The notes beneath the pieces were generated by a model. The model had not been told where the DNA came from. It saw nothing but the letters and a program-made list of their open reading frames with translations, and made no database searches. Both the position numbers and the translations under genes were made by a program. Below, piece after piece: positions 35,295 through 44,168 of a DNA stretch of 64,000 bases. The DNA comes from an uncultured Eubacterium sp. (GTDB taxonomy: Bacteria; Bacillota_A; Clostridia; Lachnospirales; Lachnospiraceae), in NCBI GenBank assembly GCA_910589045.1, contig CAJUSH010000004.1, positions 1 through 64,000 of the forward strand. Reading direction: 5' to 3'. The number at the start of each line of letters is the position of its first letter. Positions within the stretch are counted from its first letter, which is position 1.

Positions 35295-36602
35295 ATGAAA
35301 GAGAAATACGTTGTATTCGGTGCAGGAATGAATGGAAGGGCCGCTGTCCATTATTTTAATTTGGGACAAATTGCTGCGGTTATAGATAATAACCCTCTGA
35401 AGATAGGTAGTTTATTTGAGGGGATTCGGATTATATCATTTAAAGAGTATCTGGAAAAATACCGGGATATAAAAATAATTGTCAGCATTCATACAAACAA
35501 TTATTTTGATGTGAAGAAACAACTGGAGAAGGAAAACATATTCGATTATTTTACCGCACCACCGGTCATGTATGGAACTGATCTCCCAGAAAGGATGTCA
35601 GAAGAGTTATTGTACCTTAAATCCAAAAGAATTGTTTTTTATGATACAAATCCTATATCGATTCGAATGTTTGAGTGGTTAAGGGATCATTGTAAAGTAG
35701 AATGTTGTTTTATACAGGCGCTGAAGGAAAAGGGCGAGTCCGGATATGGACAACAATATTCGTTTATTACATTGGACGAGCTATCAGATCAAGATACGCT
35801 CGTGATTTCAACAAATGAAGTGGAAGAACATATTCGGGAACTGCTGAAAGGTTGTTTTAAAGGAACAGTTTTTGATGTTTATGAAAGACCCCGTCTGCTT
35901 CACTCAGAACTTCTTAAATTTAAAGATAAATATAAGGGGCAAAGATGCTTTGTCATTGGAAACGGTCCGAGCTTGCAGATAGAGGATCTAAATATATTGG
36001 AACAGTTTAAAGAAAAAACGTTTGCGGCTAATAGAATTCATCATATTTTCGGACAGACAAACTGGCGTCCAACGTATTATGTGAGCGTGGACTTGGGAGA
36101 TTACCTTTTTAAAGAATTAAAGGAATATCTGGATGAATCTTCATTTCTGGCAGAGCATTTTTATACAAATGAAAAAAGGATTGAAGGTGTAAATCATTTT
36201 TCAATGATTAATAAGATATACGGAGATGAAGGAGTATATTTTTCTGATGATATTACTAAAGGAGTTGCGAGTGGAAGAACGGTTACTTATGCAATGTTGC
36301 AATTCGCATGTTACATGGGATTTTCAAAAATTTATTTGCTGGGAGTGGATTTCACATTTGGAGAGGAAGGAACCAACACACATTTTTGCAGTGACTACAA
36401 TCTTGATGAAAAAGATAATGAATTAGTGAGGACACAGGTAGTTCTTGACAAAGAAGAAATACGCCAAGCATACATATCTGCGAGGACTTATGCCAAGAAA
36501 CATAATATCGAAATTTATAACGCTACGCGGGGTGGAAAACTAGATGTTTTTGAAAGAGTGAATTTTGATGAGCTTTTCAGTTATAGCGCTTTAGGAAAGT
36601 GA
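35295..36602 (+). CDS. DUF115 (Maf-like) protein with N-terminal Rossmann modules
   Basis: This 435-residue protein has an N-terminal Rossmann module (about 1-95; YVVFGAGMNGRAAVHYFN; VIDNNPLKIG), a second Rossmann-like stretch (about 105-195; RIVFYDTNPISIRMFEW) and a C-terminal DUF115 domain (about 215-435; RCFVIGNGPSLQIEDL; TYYVSVDLGDYLF; KIYLLGVDFTFG). DUF115 is the core of Maf proteins, which in several bacteria transfer pseudaminic or legionaminic acid onto flagellin. With a nonulosonate pathway beside it, that role is the leading hypothesis. The ATG at 35295 is preferred, since AAGGA lies 9 nt upstream while the ATG at 35286 abuts it. Confidence 0.78.
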   Translation: MKEKYVVFGAGMNGRAAVHYFNLGQIAAVIDNNPLKIGSLFEGIRIISFKEYLEKYRDIKIIVSIHTNNYFDVKKQLEKENIFDYFTAPPVMYGTDLPERMSEELLYLKSKRIVFYDTNPISIRMFEWLRDHCKVECCFIQALKEKGESGYGQQYSFITLDELSDQDTLVISTNEVEEHIRELLKGCFKGTVFDVYERPRLLHSELLKFKDKYKGQRCFVIGNGPSLQIEDLNILEQFKEKTFAANRIHHIFGQTNWRPTYYVSVDLGDYLFKELKEYLDESSFLAEHFYTNEKRIEGVNHFSMINKIYGDEGVYFSDDITKGVASGRTVTYAMLQFACYMGFSKIYLLGVDFTFGEEGTNTHFCSDYNLDEKDNELVRTQVVLDKEEIRQAYISARTYAKKHNIEIYNATRGGKLDVFERVNFDELFSYSALGK

Positions 36603-36628
36603 TTTCGCGTATAGAGATGGTGAGAGAG

Positions 36629-37594
36629 ATGAAAATCTGTGTGATCGGACTGGGTTCCATGGGAAAGAGAAGGATAAAGATTTTGCAATCACTGGATACG
36701 AAATGCACGCTTACAGGCATTGACAGTGATTCGGAAAGGGCGAGAGATGTTATAGAGTGTTATGGAATAAAATGTTGTTCTTCTTTGACGGATGTGAAAG
36801 AAGTACAGGATTGCGCATTTGTATGTACTTCTCCGGAATCCCACGGGGCGCTTATATATGAGTGCCTGAAAAAGGGTATGCACGTTTTTTCAGAAATCAA
36901 TCTTATTGATCAGTTTTATGATGAAAATATAAGGTTGGCAAAGGAAAAGGGCAAAATCTTATTCCTTTCCTCCACTCCCTTATACAGAGCAGAAATGCAG
37001 ATAATAAATGAGCGCATCAAAAAGGACGGCGGGGTATTTGCATATCAATATCATGTTGGGCAGTATTTGCCGGATTGGCATCCATGGGACAAGTTGAATG
37101 ATTTTTTTGCCAGCAGAAAAGAAACAAATGGCTGCAGGGAAATACTGGCAATTGAGTTGCCTTGGATACGGCAAGCTTTCGGGGAAATAGAAAATGTAAA
37201 TGTTATAAAAAGGAAACTGACGAAATTGGAGTTGGAATTTCCAGATACATATTCCATTCAATTAACGCATGTAAATGGAAGTATTGGGAATTTGATGATA
37301 GATTTAGTGAGCAGAGAGGCGGTAAGAAAGCTTGAAATTCTGAATGAGAATTTATACATGAGTTGGAGCGGAACACCCAAATCATTATATGAAAAGGATG
37401 TAAAATCCGGGGAGTTCAGGCGGATTTTGGCAGGAGAGTATATACATGAGCATGGATATGGGGATTTTATTAATGAATATGCCTATGTAAAAGAAATAGA
37501 AGCTTTTTTTGAGGTGATGAAGGGAAGTAACGCTGCCTATGATTTTGAGAAAGACAGGGAAATATTAGCGCTGATTGATGAAATCGAAAAATGA
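36629..37594 (+). CDS. Gfo/Idh/MocA-family oxidoreductase
   Basis: This 321-residue NAD(P)-dependent oxidoreductase has its nucleotide-binding glycines in ICVIGLGSMGKRRIKIL and the family segment FVCTSPESHGALIYECLKKG, with FSEIN where most members have EKP. That exchange may remove the usual catalytic Lys. The C-terminal beta-sheet domain (about 125-300) binds the sugar. The ATG at 36629 has GAGAGAG just upstream. A second Gfo/Idh gene follows directly. The pair probably oxidises or reduces a ring position of a nucleotide sugar or of the nonulosonate; which one is not visible. Confidence 0.78.
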   Translation: MKICVIGLGSMGKRRIKILQSLDTKCTLTGIDSDSERARDVIECYGIKCCSSLTDVKEVQDCAFVCTSPESHGALIYECLKKGMHVFSEINLIDQFYDENIRLAKEKGKILFLSSTPLYRAEMQIINERIKKDGGVFAYQYHVGQYLPDWHPWDKLNDFFASRKETNGCREILAIELPWIRQAFGEIENVNVIKRKLTKLELEFPDTYSIQLTHVNGSIGNLMIDLVSREAVRKLEILNENLYMSWSGTPKSLYEKDVKSGEFRRILAGEYIHEHGYGDFINEYAYVKEIEAFFEVMKGSNAAYDFEKDREILALIDEIEK

Positions 37595-37603
37595 GGTATT
37601 GAT

Positions 37604-38554
37604 TTGAAACTATGTATTGCAGGACTTGGTTCTATTGGAAAACGTCATTTAGTAAATGCGGAAAGAGTGTTAAAGGAGCACGGGATCGACCATCAGATAG
37701 ATGTTTTGAGGAGCGGACGGACTGTTTTAGAGGAAAAGTACGGCGCCGTTATTCAATGCGAATATTATCGAATCGATGAAATGCCAGATAATTATGACGT
37801 TGTTTTTGTGACAAATCCAACATCTCTGCACTATGATACAATCCGAAACTTGCTCGATAAAACAAAGCATATGTTTATTGAAAAGCCAGTCTTTTCTTCA
37901 GTGGAAAATGATTTGTCAGAGCTGAAATTGAGAGCGGACGGAGTCTATTACGTGGCTTGTCCATTGCGTCATAAAAGTATTATGAAATATGTTAAAGAAA
38001 ATATCGTTAGGAAGCAGCATGTATTGTCTGCCAGAATTATATCAACGTCTTATTTACCTGCATGGAGGAGCAATACGGATTATAAAACCGTATATTCTGC
38101 AAAAAAAGATATGGGCGGCGGTGTAACCAGAGATTTGATACACGAATGGGATTATGCCATAGATTTATTTGGCATACCTGAAAAAGTATACCATATGAAG
38201 GAACATTTTTCGGAATTAGCAATAGACAGCGATGATATATCGGTTTACATTGCAAAATATCCGGGAATGTTTTTAGAAATGCATCTGGATTATATTGGAC
38301 AGAAAACAGAACGTGTATTAGAGATATTTACAAATGAGAACAGGATCGATGTTGATCTGATTTCTGATACGATACACGTATATAAGAATCATATGCTGAT
38401 TAATTATTTGAAATTTCCATGTGAAGATTTTTATGTAAAGGAGATTGAATACTTTTTTGATTGTATTGAAGGAAGGAAAATTAATGTGAATACGGTTATG
38501 GATGCGTATCGTACATTGGAAATTGCTCTGACGGGGGAGATTACAGGAAAATGA
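37604..38554 (+). CDS. Gfo/Idh/MocA-family oxidoreductase
   Basis: This 316-residue oxidoreductase starts with TTG (GAGGT 6 nt upstream): LCIAGLGSIGKRHLVNAE carries the Rossmann glycines and VTNPTSLHYDTIRNLL plus MFIEKPVF the classical Glu-Lys-Pro motif, so the catalytic Lys is present here, unlike in the gene before it. GGGVTRDLIHEWDYAIDLFG is the family's substrate-side helix. It overlaps the cytidylyltransferase gene by 4 nt (ATGA), which suggests that it acts on the nonulosonate or its CMP form. Confidence 0.82.
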   Translation: MKLCIAGLGSIGKRHLVNAERVLKEHGIDHQIDVLRSGRTVLEEKYGAVIQCEYYRIDEMPDNYDVVFVTNPTSLHYDTIRNLLDKTKHMFIEKPVFSSVENDLSELKLRADGVYYVACPLRHKSIMKYVKENIVRKQHVLSARIISTSYLPAWRSNTDYKTVYSAKKDMGGGVTRDLIHEWDYAIDLFGIPEKVYHMKEHFSELAIDSDDISVYIAKYPGMFLEMHLDYIGQKTERVLEIFTNENRIDVDLISDTIHVYKNHMLINYLKFPCEDFYVKEIEYFFDCIEGRKINVNTVMDAYRTLEIALTGEITGK

Positions 38555-39303
38555 ATCTATTATTTACAGTATGTGCGAGAGCGGGATCAAAAGGAGTTTC
38601 CGGTAAAAATATGAAATATTTTTGTGGTGAACCGCTTGTATATTATACGTTGAGAATATATGAAAAGTTTTTAAGAAAATATGAGGATTCTCAAAATAGA
38701 ATTGAGTTGGCGGTGAATACGGACAGCAAGCTGTTATTAGAGCAGATTAAAAGCAGGGGCACAAAGTATATTTTGGCAAAGCGGAAAAGAGAATTAGCGG
38801 ATGATATTGCACCAAAGGGTGATGTGATAAAGGATACTTTATTGGCTGCGGAGAAGATGAATCATTGTAAGTATGATGTGGTTGTAGATCTTGACATTAC
38901 ATCTCCTTTGAGAAATCTGGAGGATGTCGAAGGAACCATCAAGCAGGTTGTTCAAAATGAGAAATGTAATCTTGCATATAGCGTAGTGGAGGCAAGAAGA
39001 AGTCCATATTTTAATATGGTCTGTAAAAATGAAGACGGTTTTTATGATAGGATTATTTCATCTGAATTTACGGCGAGACAGCAGGTTCCGCCATGCTTTG
39101 ATATGAATGCATCCATATACGTTTATAAAAGAGATTATCTGTTGGATATGCGCATGGAAAAGCGTTTTGCTCTGATCTGGATAATGCAGGATAGTGCAGT
39201 TTTAGATTTAGATAATGAGAACGATTTTGAGATCATGGAGTTACTAACAAAGCATTTTTGGGAGCATGGGAGATATCTGGATATTAAAGATCAGGAGGCA
39301 TAA
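38551..39303 (+). CDS. legF: CMP-nonulosonate cytidylyltransferase (LegF/NeuA family)
   Basis: This 250-residue enzyme activates a nonulosonic acid with CTP. It begins LLFTVCARAGSKGVSGKNMK, the ARxGSKGxxxKN signature of acylneuraminate cytidylyltransferases, and continues with VDLDITSPLRNLEDVEGTI (usually LQPTSPLR; here LDITSPLR) and RQQVPPCFDMNASIYVYKRD. Length fits single-domain LegF/PseF. Together with legI it shows that the island makes a CMP-activated 9-carbon sugar. It is separated by 6.5 kb from the other pathway genes. Confidence 0.83.
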   Translation: MNLLFTVCARAGSKGVSGKNMKYFCGEPLVYYTLRIYEKFLRKYEDSQNRIELAVNTDSKLLLEQIKSRGTKYILAKRKRELADDIAPKGDVIKDTLLAAEKMNHCKYDVVVDLDITSPLRNLEDVEGTIKQVVQNEKCNLAYSVVEARRSPYFNMVCKNEDGFYDRIISSEFTARQQVPPCFDMNASIYVYKRDYLLDMRMEKRFALIWIMQDSAVLDLDNENDFEIMELLTKHFWEHGRYLDIKDQEA

Positions 39304-40341
39304 ATGGGAAACAGCGTAAAAGAAAGAATGGCAGAAAACAGCAGAGTAAGAGTGCAGAATACAACATGTAAATTTCCTAATAATATGTTACTGGAGACAA
39401 CGAATATCTGTAATCATGCATGTTTAATATGTGCAAATTCAAAAGGAACAAAAAAGAAAGGTATGATAGACAGACACTTCGCAAAAAAAATATTAAAAGA
39501 AGCATATGATTTGGGAACCCGTGAGGTTGGGTTTTATGGAATGGGCGAGCCTTTATTAGATAAAAATCTGGATGAATATATTGCATATGCAAAGCAGCTT
39601 GGTTATGAGTATGTCTATATTACGACAAATGGAGTGCTTCTATCAAGAGAACGGGCGGTAGCCTTGATTGAAGCAGGGATAGACAGCATTAAATTTTCGA
39701 TAAATGCTGCAAGTGCAAAGGATTATTATTTGGTACATGGTAAAGATGAGTTTGATATTGTGATACAAAATCTAATCGATCTGGATACTTTGCGCAAGAA
39801 GCAGGAACGGAAGATTTCATTATATATTTCTTACATTGCGACGCGTTATACGGCTTCGGATGAAAATGGCTTCAGGTTGAACTATCAGAAATATGTGGAT
39901 GATATTGTTTTTATTGATTGTAAATCAGCGGGAGATATGGCAGATGAGATCAACCGTCATCTGTCTGTCAGACAGGAATATGAAGAGCCATTTGAAAATG
40001 GTATTTGTCCAATGATATTTAATAAGCTGCATATTACATATGAGGGCTATTTGTCTATGTGCTGTGATGATCTTCAAAATTATCTCGTTGTGGCAGACTT
40101 AAATGAAGAGGGTCTTTGGGAAGCATGGAATAATCATTATGCACAAGATTTGCGCAGACGTCATTTAGAGCACCGTCTGGAAGGAACAAGATGCTTTAAT
40201 TGTATGAATAATTGTAGTGCGGTGGTTGAACCGTTAAGACAGGAACTGGCAGTGTTATATGACAAGGAGCGCTGGAATAAGGAGAGTGAGATTAAAGAGC
40301 GGATTCAAATGTGGCAAAGAGGATTTGATGATGGAAAATAA
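39304..40341 (+). CDS. Radical SAM/SPASM-type enzyme
   Basis: This 345-residue radical SAM protein has its cluster cysteines at C36-x3-C40-x2-C43 (NICNHACLICANSKGTKKKG), the glycine-rich GFYGMGEPLLDKN, TTNGVLL and SINAASAKDY. The C-terminal part has Cys residues typical of SPASM domains (NGICPMIFNKLHITYEGYLS, MCCDD, then CFNCMNNCS). SPASM enzymes modify peptides or sugars; the island context favours a sugar. It begins immediately after legF. It lacks the Rossmann module of the radical SAM protein at 33051. Its end overlaps the deacetylase gene. Confidence 0.82.
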   Translation: MGNSVKERMAENSRVRVQNTTCKFPNNMLLETTNICNHACLICANSKGTKKKGMIDRHFAKKILKEAYDLGTREVGFYGMGEPLLDKNLDEYIAYAKQLGYEYVYITTNGVLLSRERAVALIEAGIDSIKFSINAASAKDYYLVHGKDEFDIVIQNLIDLDTLRKKQERKISLYISYIATRYTASDENGFRLNYQKYVDDIVFIDCKSAGDMADEINRHLSVRQEYEEPFENGICPMIFNKLHITYEGYLSMCCDDLQNYLVVADLNEEGLWEAWNNHYAQDLRRRHLEHRLEGTRCFNCMNNCSAVVEPLRQELAVLYDKERWNKESEIKERIQMWQRGFDDGK

Positions 40342-41329
40342 ATCTTTGCAAAATAAGCTGCATGTTGTGATGTATCATTATACGAGGGATTTGGCACACA
40401 GCCGTTATGCAAAGATTAAAGGTCTGGATATTTCGCTTTTTCGGGAACAAATAATATATTTGAAGCAAATGTTTCATATTGTGACGATGGAAGAAGTAAT
40501 CGATGCGAAAAAGGGTTTGTATGATTTGCCGGAGAATGCATTATTGTTGACTTTTGACGATGGTTATATTGATAACTACATATATGCATTACCGATTCTA
40601 GAGGAAGAGAAAGTACAGGGATCATTTTTTATTCCAGGAAAAACATTTGCAGAGCATCAATTGTTGGATGTAAATAAAATTCATTATATTTTAGCTTGTG
40701 CAAATCAGACTAATTTGCTGACAGATATTTTTGAAAAAATGAATTATTACAGGGGAAAGGAATTTAATTTTCCAGATAATGAGGATCTTTACGCACAGTA
40801 TGGGGCGAGAAAGGGAAGATTTGATTCAAGAGAGGTGCTTTTTGTAAAGGCCATGTTGCAAACCGTATTGCCGGAAAATGTAAGGAATCAGATCAGCAGC
40901 GACCTTTTGAAAAAATATGTTGGAGCGAGCGAGGAGCAACTGGCCTATGAATTGTACATGACAAGAGATCAGATTCGACTGATGAAGCGGCATGGCATGT
41001 ACATAGGAATTCATGGATATGATCATTACTGGCTTGCAAATTTATCTGAACAGAAAATGAAAACCGATATTGACAGGGCGTTGGATGTAATGGGGGAGTT
41101 TATAGACAGGCAGGCATGGGTGATCAATTATCCGTATGGCAATTATGATGAGCGTGTTATCGCGCATATCAAAAGGCAGGGGTGCTGCCTTGGATTTACT
41201 ACGGAGGTCAGGGTTGCTGATTTAAATAGAGATAATCGTTACAAGTTACCGCGGCTAGACTGCAATGATTTTCCTCCAAAAAGTGAAAATTATAAAAAGA
41301 TACAGACATGTAAGTTTCAGGAGGGCTAA
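40331..41329 (+). CDS. Polysaccharide deacetylase (NodB/CE4 family)
   Basis: This 332-residue protein has the CE4 fold motifs: LLTFDDGYIDNYIYALPILE with the catalytic and metal-binding Asp pair near 76-80, and a zinc-ligand stretch GIHGYDHYWLANLSEQK with two His four apart, followed by VINYPYGNYDE. No signal peptide is present, so it acts inside the cell, probably on a nucleotide sugar or the nonulosonate rather than on wall polymer. The ATG at 40331 is used because AGAGGA is 7 nt upstream. It directly precedes the adenylation/carrier/acyltransferase genes, so it may free the amine that they acylate. Confidence 0.82.
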   Translation: MENKSLQNKLHVVMYHYTRDLAHSRYAKIKGLDISLFREQIIYLKQMFHIVTMEEVIDAKKGLYDLPENALLLTFDDGYIDNYIYALPILEEEKVQGSFFIPGKTFAEHQLLDVNKIHYILACANQTNLLTDIFEKMNYYRGKEFNFPDNEDLYAQYGARKGRFDSREVLFVKAMLQTVLPENVRNQISSDLLKKYVGASEEQLAYELYMTRDQIRLMKRHGMYIGIHGYDHYWLANLSEQKMKTDIDRALDVMGEFIDRQAWVINYPYGNYDERVIAHIKRQGCCLGFTTEVRVADLNRDNRYKLPRLDCNDFPPKSENYKKIQTCKFQEG

Positions 41330-41331
41330 GA

Positions 41332-42867
41332 ATGCAGACAAATGTATTAGAATGGCTTGAAAATAGTAGCCAAAGGTTTGCGGATAAGTTGGCAATTTGT
41401 GATGAGTGGGAAGGAATAACATACCGGCAATATCACGACCGAGCAGTCGGATTGGCGAAAGCGATTATTGATGGCGGAACAGACAGCAGACAGTCGGTTG
41501 TTGTTTATTTAGAAAAGAGTGTAAAGGTTTTGGTGTCTTTTATGGGAATTGCTTATGCAGGGGATTTTTATTCGCCGATTGACGTAGAAATGCCAAAACA
41601 GCGTGTAAATAAAATATTGGAAGTGTTGCAGCCAAAAATAGTTATTACTTCAAGAAAATTGAAAAGTGAATTTGAAAATTTCAATTATGAAGGAGAATAC
41701 ATTATATATGAGGATGTAATGGCTGTATCAGAAGACGAGTCTGTCAATAGAAGAAAGAATAGGATCGTCGATACAGATTTGTTGTATGTACTTTTTACTT
41801 CCGGTTCAACCGGAACGCCAAAAGGGGTCTGCATAAATCATAGGGGAGTTGTTGACTGTATTGATTGGTTTGTTGAAACATTTCATATTTGTTCGCAGGA
41901 CAGCTTTGGGAACCAGGCTCCGTTTTATTTTGACGCTTCCGTTCCAGACATTTATTTAAGTATGAAAGCAGGATCAACCTTACATTTGATTCCCAAGGAA
42001 TTGTTTGCACAGCCAGTGCGTTTGCTTTCGTTTTTGAAACAAAAACAAATAAATACAATTATATGGGTGCCGTCTGCTCTTATCATTGTTTCAAAATTAA
42101 AGGCATTTCGAAGTGTAGATCTTTCGGACACGTTAAGAAACGTTATTTTTTGCGGAGAGGTTATGCCAAACAAACAATTAAATGTATGGAGAACGTATTT
42201 GCCGGATGTGACATATGCAAATTTATATGGTCCGACAGAAGCAATTTACGCATGCACTTATTACATCATTGATCGTGAGTTTCAGGATTGCGAAGCGCTT
42301 CCAATTGGGTTCCCGATGAAAAATACGGATATTATAGTCTTGGATGAAGCAGATCAGTTGATAAGAGAATCAGGGAAAGTGGGGGAGCTTTGTGTAAGAG
42401 GAACTGGTGTATCGGTGGGATACTATCATAATCCTGAAAAGACAAAGGAAATGTTTGTTCAAAATCCGTTGAACCATGCATATGAAGAAAAAATTTATCG
42501 GACAGGTGATTTAGCCTCTTATAACGAATATGGAGAATTGGTTTATTTATCCAGAAAAGATTTCCAGATCAAGCATCTTGGACACAGGATTGAGCTTGGA
42601 GAAATTGAAATGGCTGTTTCATCTCTTTCGGGAGTGACGAGCTGTTGTTGTTTATACGATGAAAAACGCAGACGGATTTGTTTGTTTTTGGACAAAGATA
42701 TTTTGAAAAAAGAACTGTATGCCAAACTGAAACGTATGCTTCCTGAATATATGCTGCCCGGTAAGGTTGTATATATGGAGGATATGCCCTTGAATGCGAA
42801 CGGAAAAATTGATAGGGTGAAATTGAAAGAATATTTACAGGAAGAGGGAAATTCTTTTGGAGGATAA
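41332..42867 (+). CDS. Amino-acid adenylation enzyme (stand-alone A domain, DltA-like)
   Basis: This 511-residue acyl/aminoacyl-adenylating enzyme has the A-domain cores in order: FTSGSTGTPKGVCINHRG (A3) near 154-171, FYFDASVPDIYLSM (A4), NLYGPTEAIYA (A5), GELCVRGTGVSVGYY (A6), YRTGDLA (A7), LGHRIELGEIE (A8) and NANGKIDR with the catalytic Lys (A10). It lacks a condensation or carrier domain, and a separate carrier protein follows 5 nt later. This matches DltA-DltC-type or nonribosomal-peptide-like loading of a single amino acid. The substrate is not readable by eye; FDAS in A4 keeps the Asp that binds the alpha-amino group, so an amino acid is more likely than a fatty acid. Confidence 0.85.
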   Translation: MQTNVLEWLENSSQRFADKLAICDEWEGITYRQYHDRAVGLAKAIIDGGTDSRQSVVVYLEKSVKVLVSFMGIAYAGDFYSPIDVEMPKQRVNKILEVLQPKIVITSRKLKSEFENFNYEGEYIIYEDVMAVSEDESVNRRKNRIVDTDLLYVLFTSGSTGTPKGVCINHRGVVDCIDWFVETFHICSQDSFGNQAPFYFDASVPDIYLSMKAGSTLHLIPKELFAQPVRLLSFLKQKQINTIIWVPSALIIVSKLKAFRSVDLSDTLRNVIFCGEVMPNKQLNVWRTYLPDVTYANLYGPTEAIYACTYYIIDREFQDCEALPIGFPMKNTDIIVLDEADQLIRESGKVGELCVRGTGVSVGYYHNPEKTKEMFVQNPLNHAYEEKIYRTGDLASYNEYGELVYLSRKDFQIKHLGHRIELGEIEMAVSSLSGVTSCCCLYDEKRRRICLFLDKDILKKELYAKLKRMLPEYMLPGKVVYMEDMPLNANGKIDRVKLKEYLQEEGNSFGG

Positions 42868-42872
42868 AAATA

Positions 42873-43115
42873 ATGGAAGAAAAAATGAAAGAAATTTTAA
42901 AAGAAATCAATGAAGAAATTCTTAATTATAAAGGTGAAAATCTTTATAAGGATGGCCTGCTAGACTCTATTGAGGTCGTTGAACTCGTTGCGCAAATAGA
43001 AGAAGCTTTTGGCATTGATATTGCTCCTGATTTAGTCGTATTAGAAAATTTTGCAAATGAGGATGCAATTTTTAATTTTATAAGGAAGGTTTTGGAGGAA
43101 TCACATGCGGGATGA
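42873..43115 (+). CDS. Acyl/peptidyl carrier protein
   Basis: This 80-residue acidic four-helix carrier protein has DGLLDSIEVVEL with Ser32 as the phosphopantetheine site, then EEAFGIDIAPDL. It would hold the amino acid activated by the enzyme upstream as a thioester. It starts 5 nt after that gene and its end overlaps the next start by 11 nt, so the three are one translational unit. No dedicated phosphopantetheinyl transferase is seen. Confidence 0.88.
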   Translation: MEEKMKEILKEINEEILNYKGENLYKDGLLDSIEVVELVAQIEEAFGIDIAPDLVVLENFANEDAIFNFIRKVLEESHAG

Positions 43116-44115
43116 TATCTTAATACGTCAGGCATCCATGGACGAGATAGACAGGGTGATGCTATTTCTGAAGGAAAATTGGGGCGAAAAGCATGTGATG
43201 GCGAATAGCAAGGAGCTTATGAGTTATGAGCATGCATGGAACGGCGAGTTTACATATATGATAGCAGAGGACTGCACAACGAAAAAAATATATGGCGTAT
43301 ACGGTTATTTACCGTATTCTAACGAGCGGCCATGTGACATGGGAGGAGGAATTTGGAAGGTTATTCAAAGTCCGCGGTTTATGCTCGGAATAGAACTTTT
43401 CAAATATGTCCAAGATCATACAAGATGCAGGATGTTTGCGGATTGTGGGGCGAATCTAAAGACAAGAGGACATAGAGAGCTGGTTGGACATGTGAATGCT
43501 CAATTAGATCAGTATTACAGATTGAACCTAAAAAAAGAGATTTTCTCGATCGCAGTAATCAATGTTAAAAAGATACCGGAAAAACAAACGGATCTTTCCT
43601 GCAAACTGATTAGATTAGAAACGGCAGATAAATTTAAAAAGCTTTTTGATGTATCGCAATATAAGGATGTTTTGCCATATAAGGATAATGATTATATAGA
43701 GCATCGCTATTACAGACACATTAAATATCAGTATACGGTTTTGGGAATTGACCATAACGGAAAGACGGAGGCAGTAATTATCGGGAGAGATTTTACTGCA
43801 AATGGGAAAAAAGTGTTTCGTATCATTGATTTTTTGGGTGATGAAGATTTTTTTGCGGGAACATTTGATGCATGGGAAATGTTTTTGTCTGAAGGAGACT
43901 ATGAATATGTGGATTTTTACGAGTATGGGTTAGCCCCTGAGAATCTGATGCGTGCAGGATTTTTTAGGAGAGAAGAAGATGACATAAATATTATTCCCAA
44001 TTACTTTGAGCCTTTTGAGCAGAGGAATATTGAGATTTATATATCTACAAATATTCATGGAAAATTCAGAATGTTCAAGGGAGATGGGGATCAGGACAGA
44101 CCAAATTGTTTGTGA
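43105..44115 (+). CDS. GNAT-like acyltransferase, probable aminoacyl transfer step
   Basis: This 336-residue protein begins ILIRQASMDEIDRVMLFLKE, the usual first strand and helix of GNAT N-acyltransferases, and continues MIAEDCTTKKIYGVYGYLPY (central strands). The C-terminal half looks like a second, diverged GNAT-type unit (YTVLGIDHNGKTEAVIIGRD). Double-GNAT proteins of this size use acyl-carrier or acyl-CoA donors. With an A enzyme and a carrier directly upstream, transfer of the loaded amino acid to a sugar amine is the natural inference. GGAGGA is 5 nt before the ATG at 43105. Confidence 0.65.
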   Translation: MRDDILIRQASMDEIDRVMLFLKENWGEKHVMANSKELMSYEHAWNGEFTYMIAEDCTTKKIYGVYGYLPYSNERPCDMGGGIWKVIQSPRFMLGIELFKYVQDHTRCRMFADCGANLKTRGHRELVGHVNAQLDQYYRLNLKKEIFSIAVINVKKIPEKQTDLSCKLIRLETADKFKKLFDVSQYKDVLPYKDNDYIEHRYYRHIKYQYTVLGIDHNGKTEAVIIGRDFTANGKKVFRIIDFLGDEDFFAGTFDAWEMFLSEGDYEYVDFYEYGLAPENLMRAGFFRREEDDINIIPNYFEPFEQRNIEIYISTNIHGKFRMFKGDGDQDRPNCL

Positions 44116-44168
44116 CATGTTTGAAGGGTTATTGAATAAAAAGGTTTAGAGGGGAGGAAATTTGAAAG

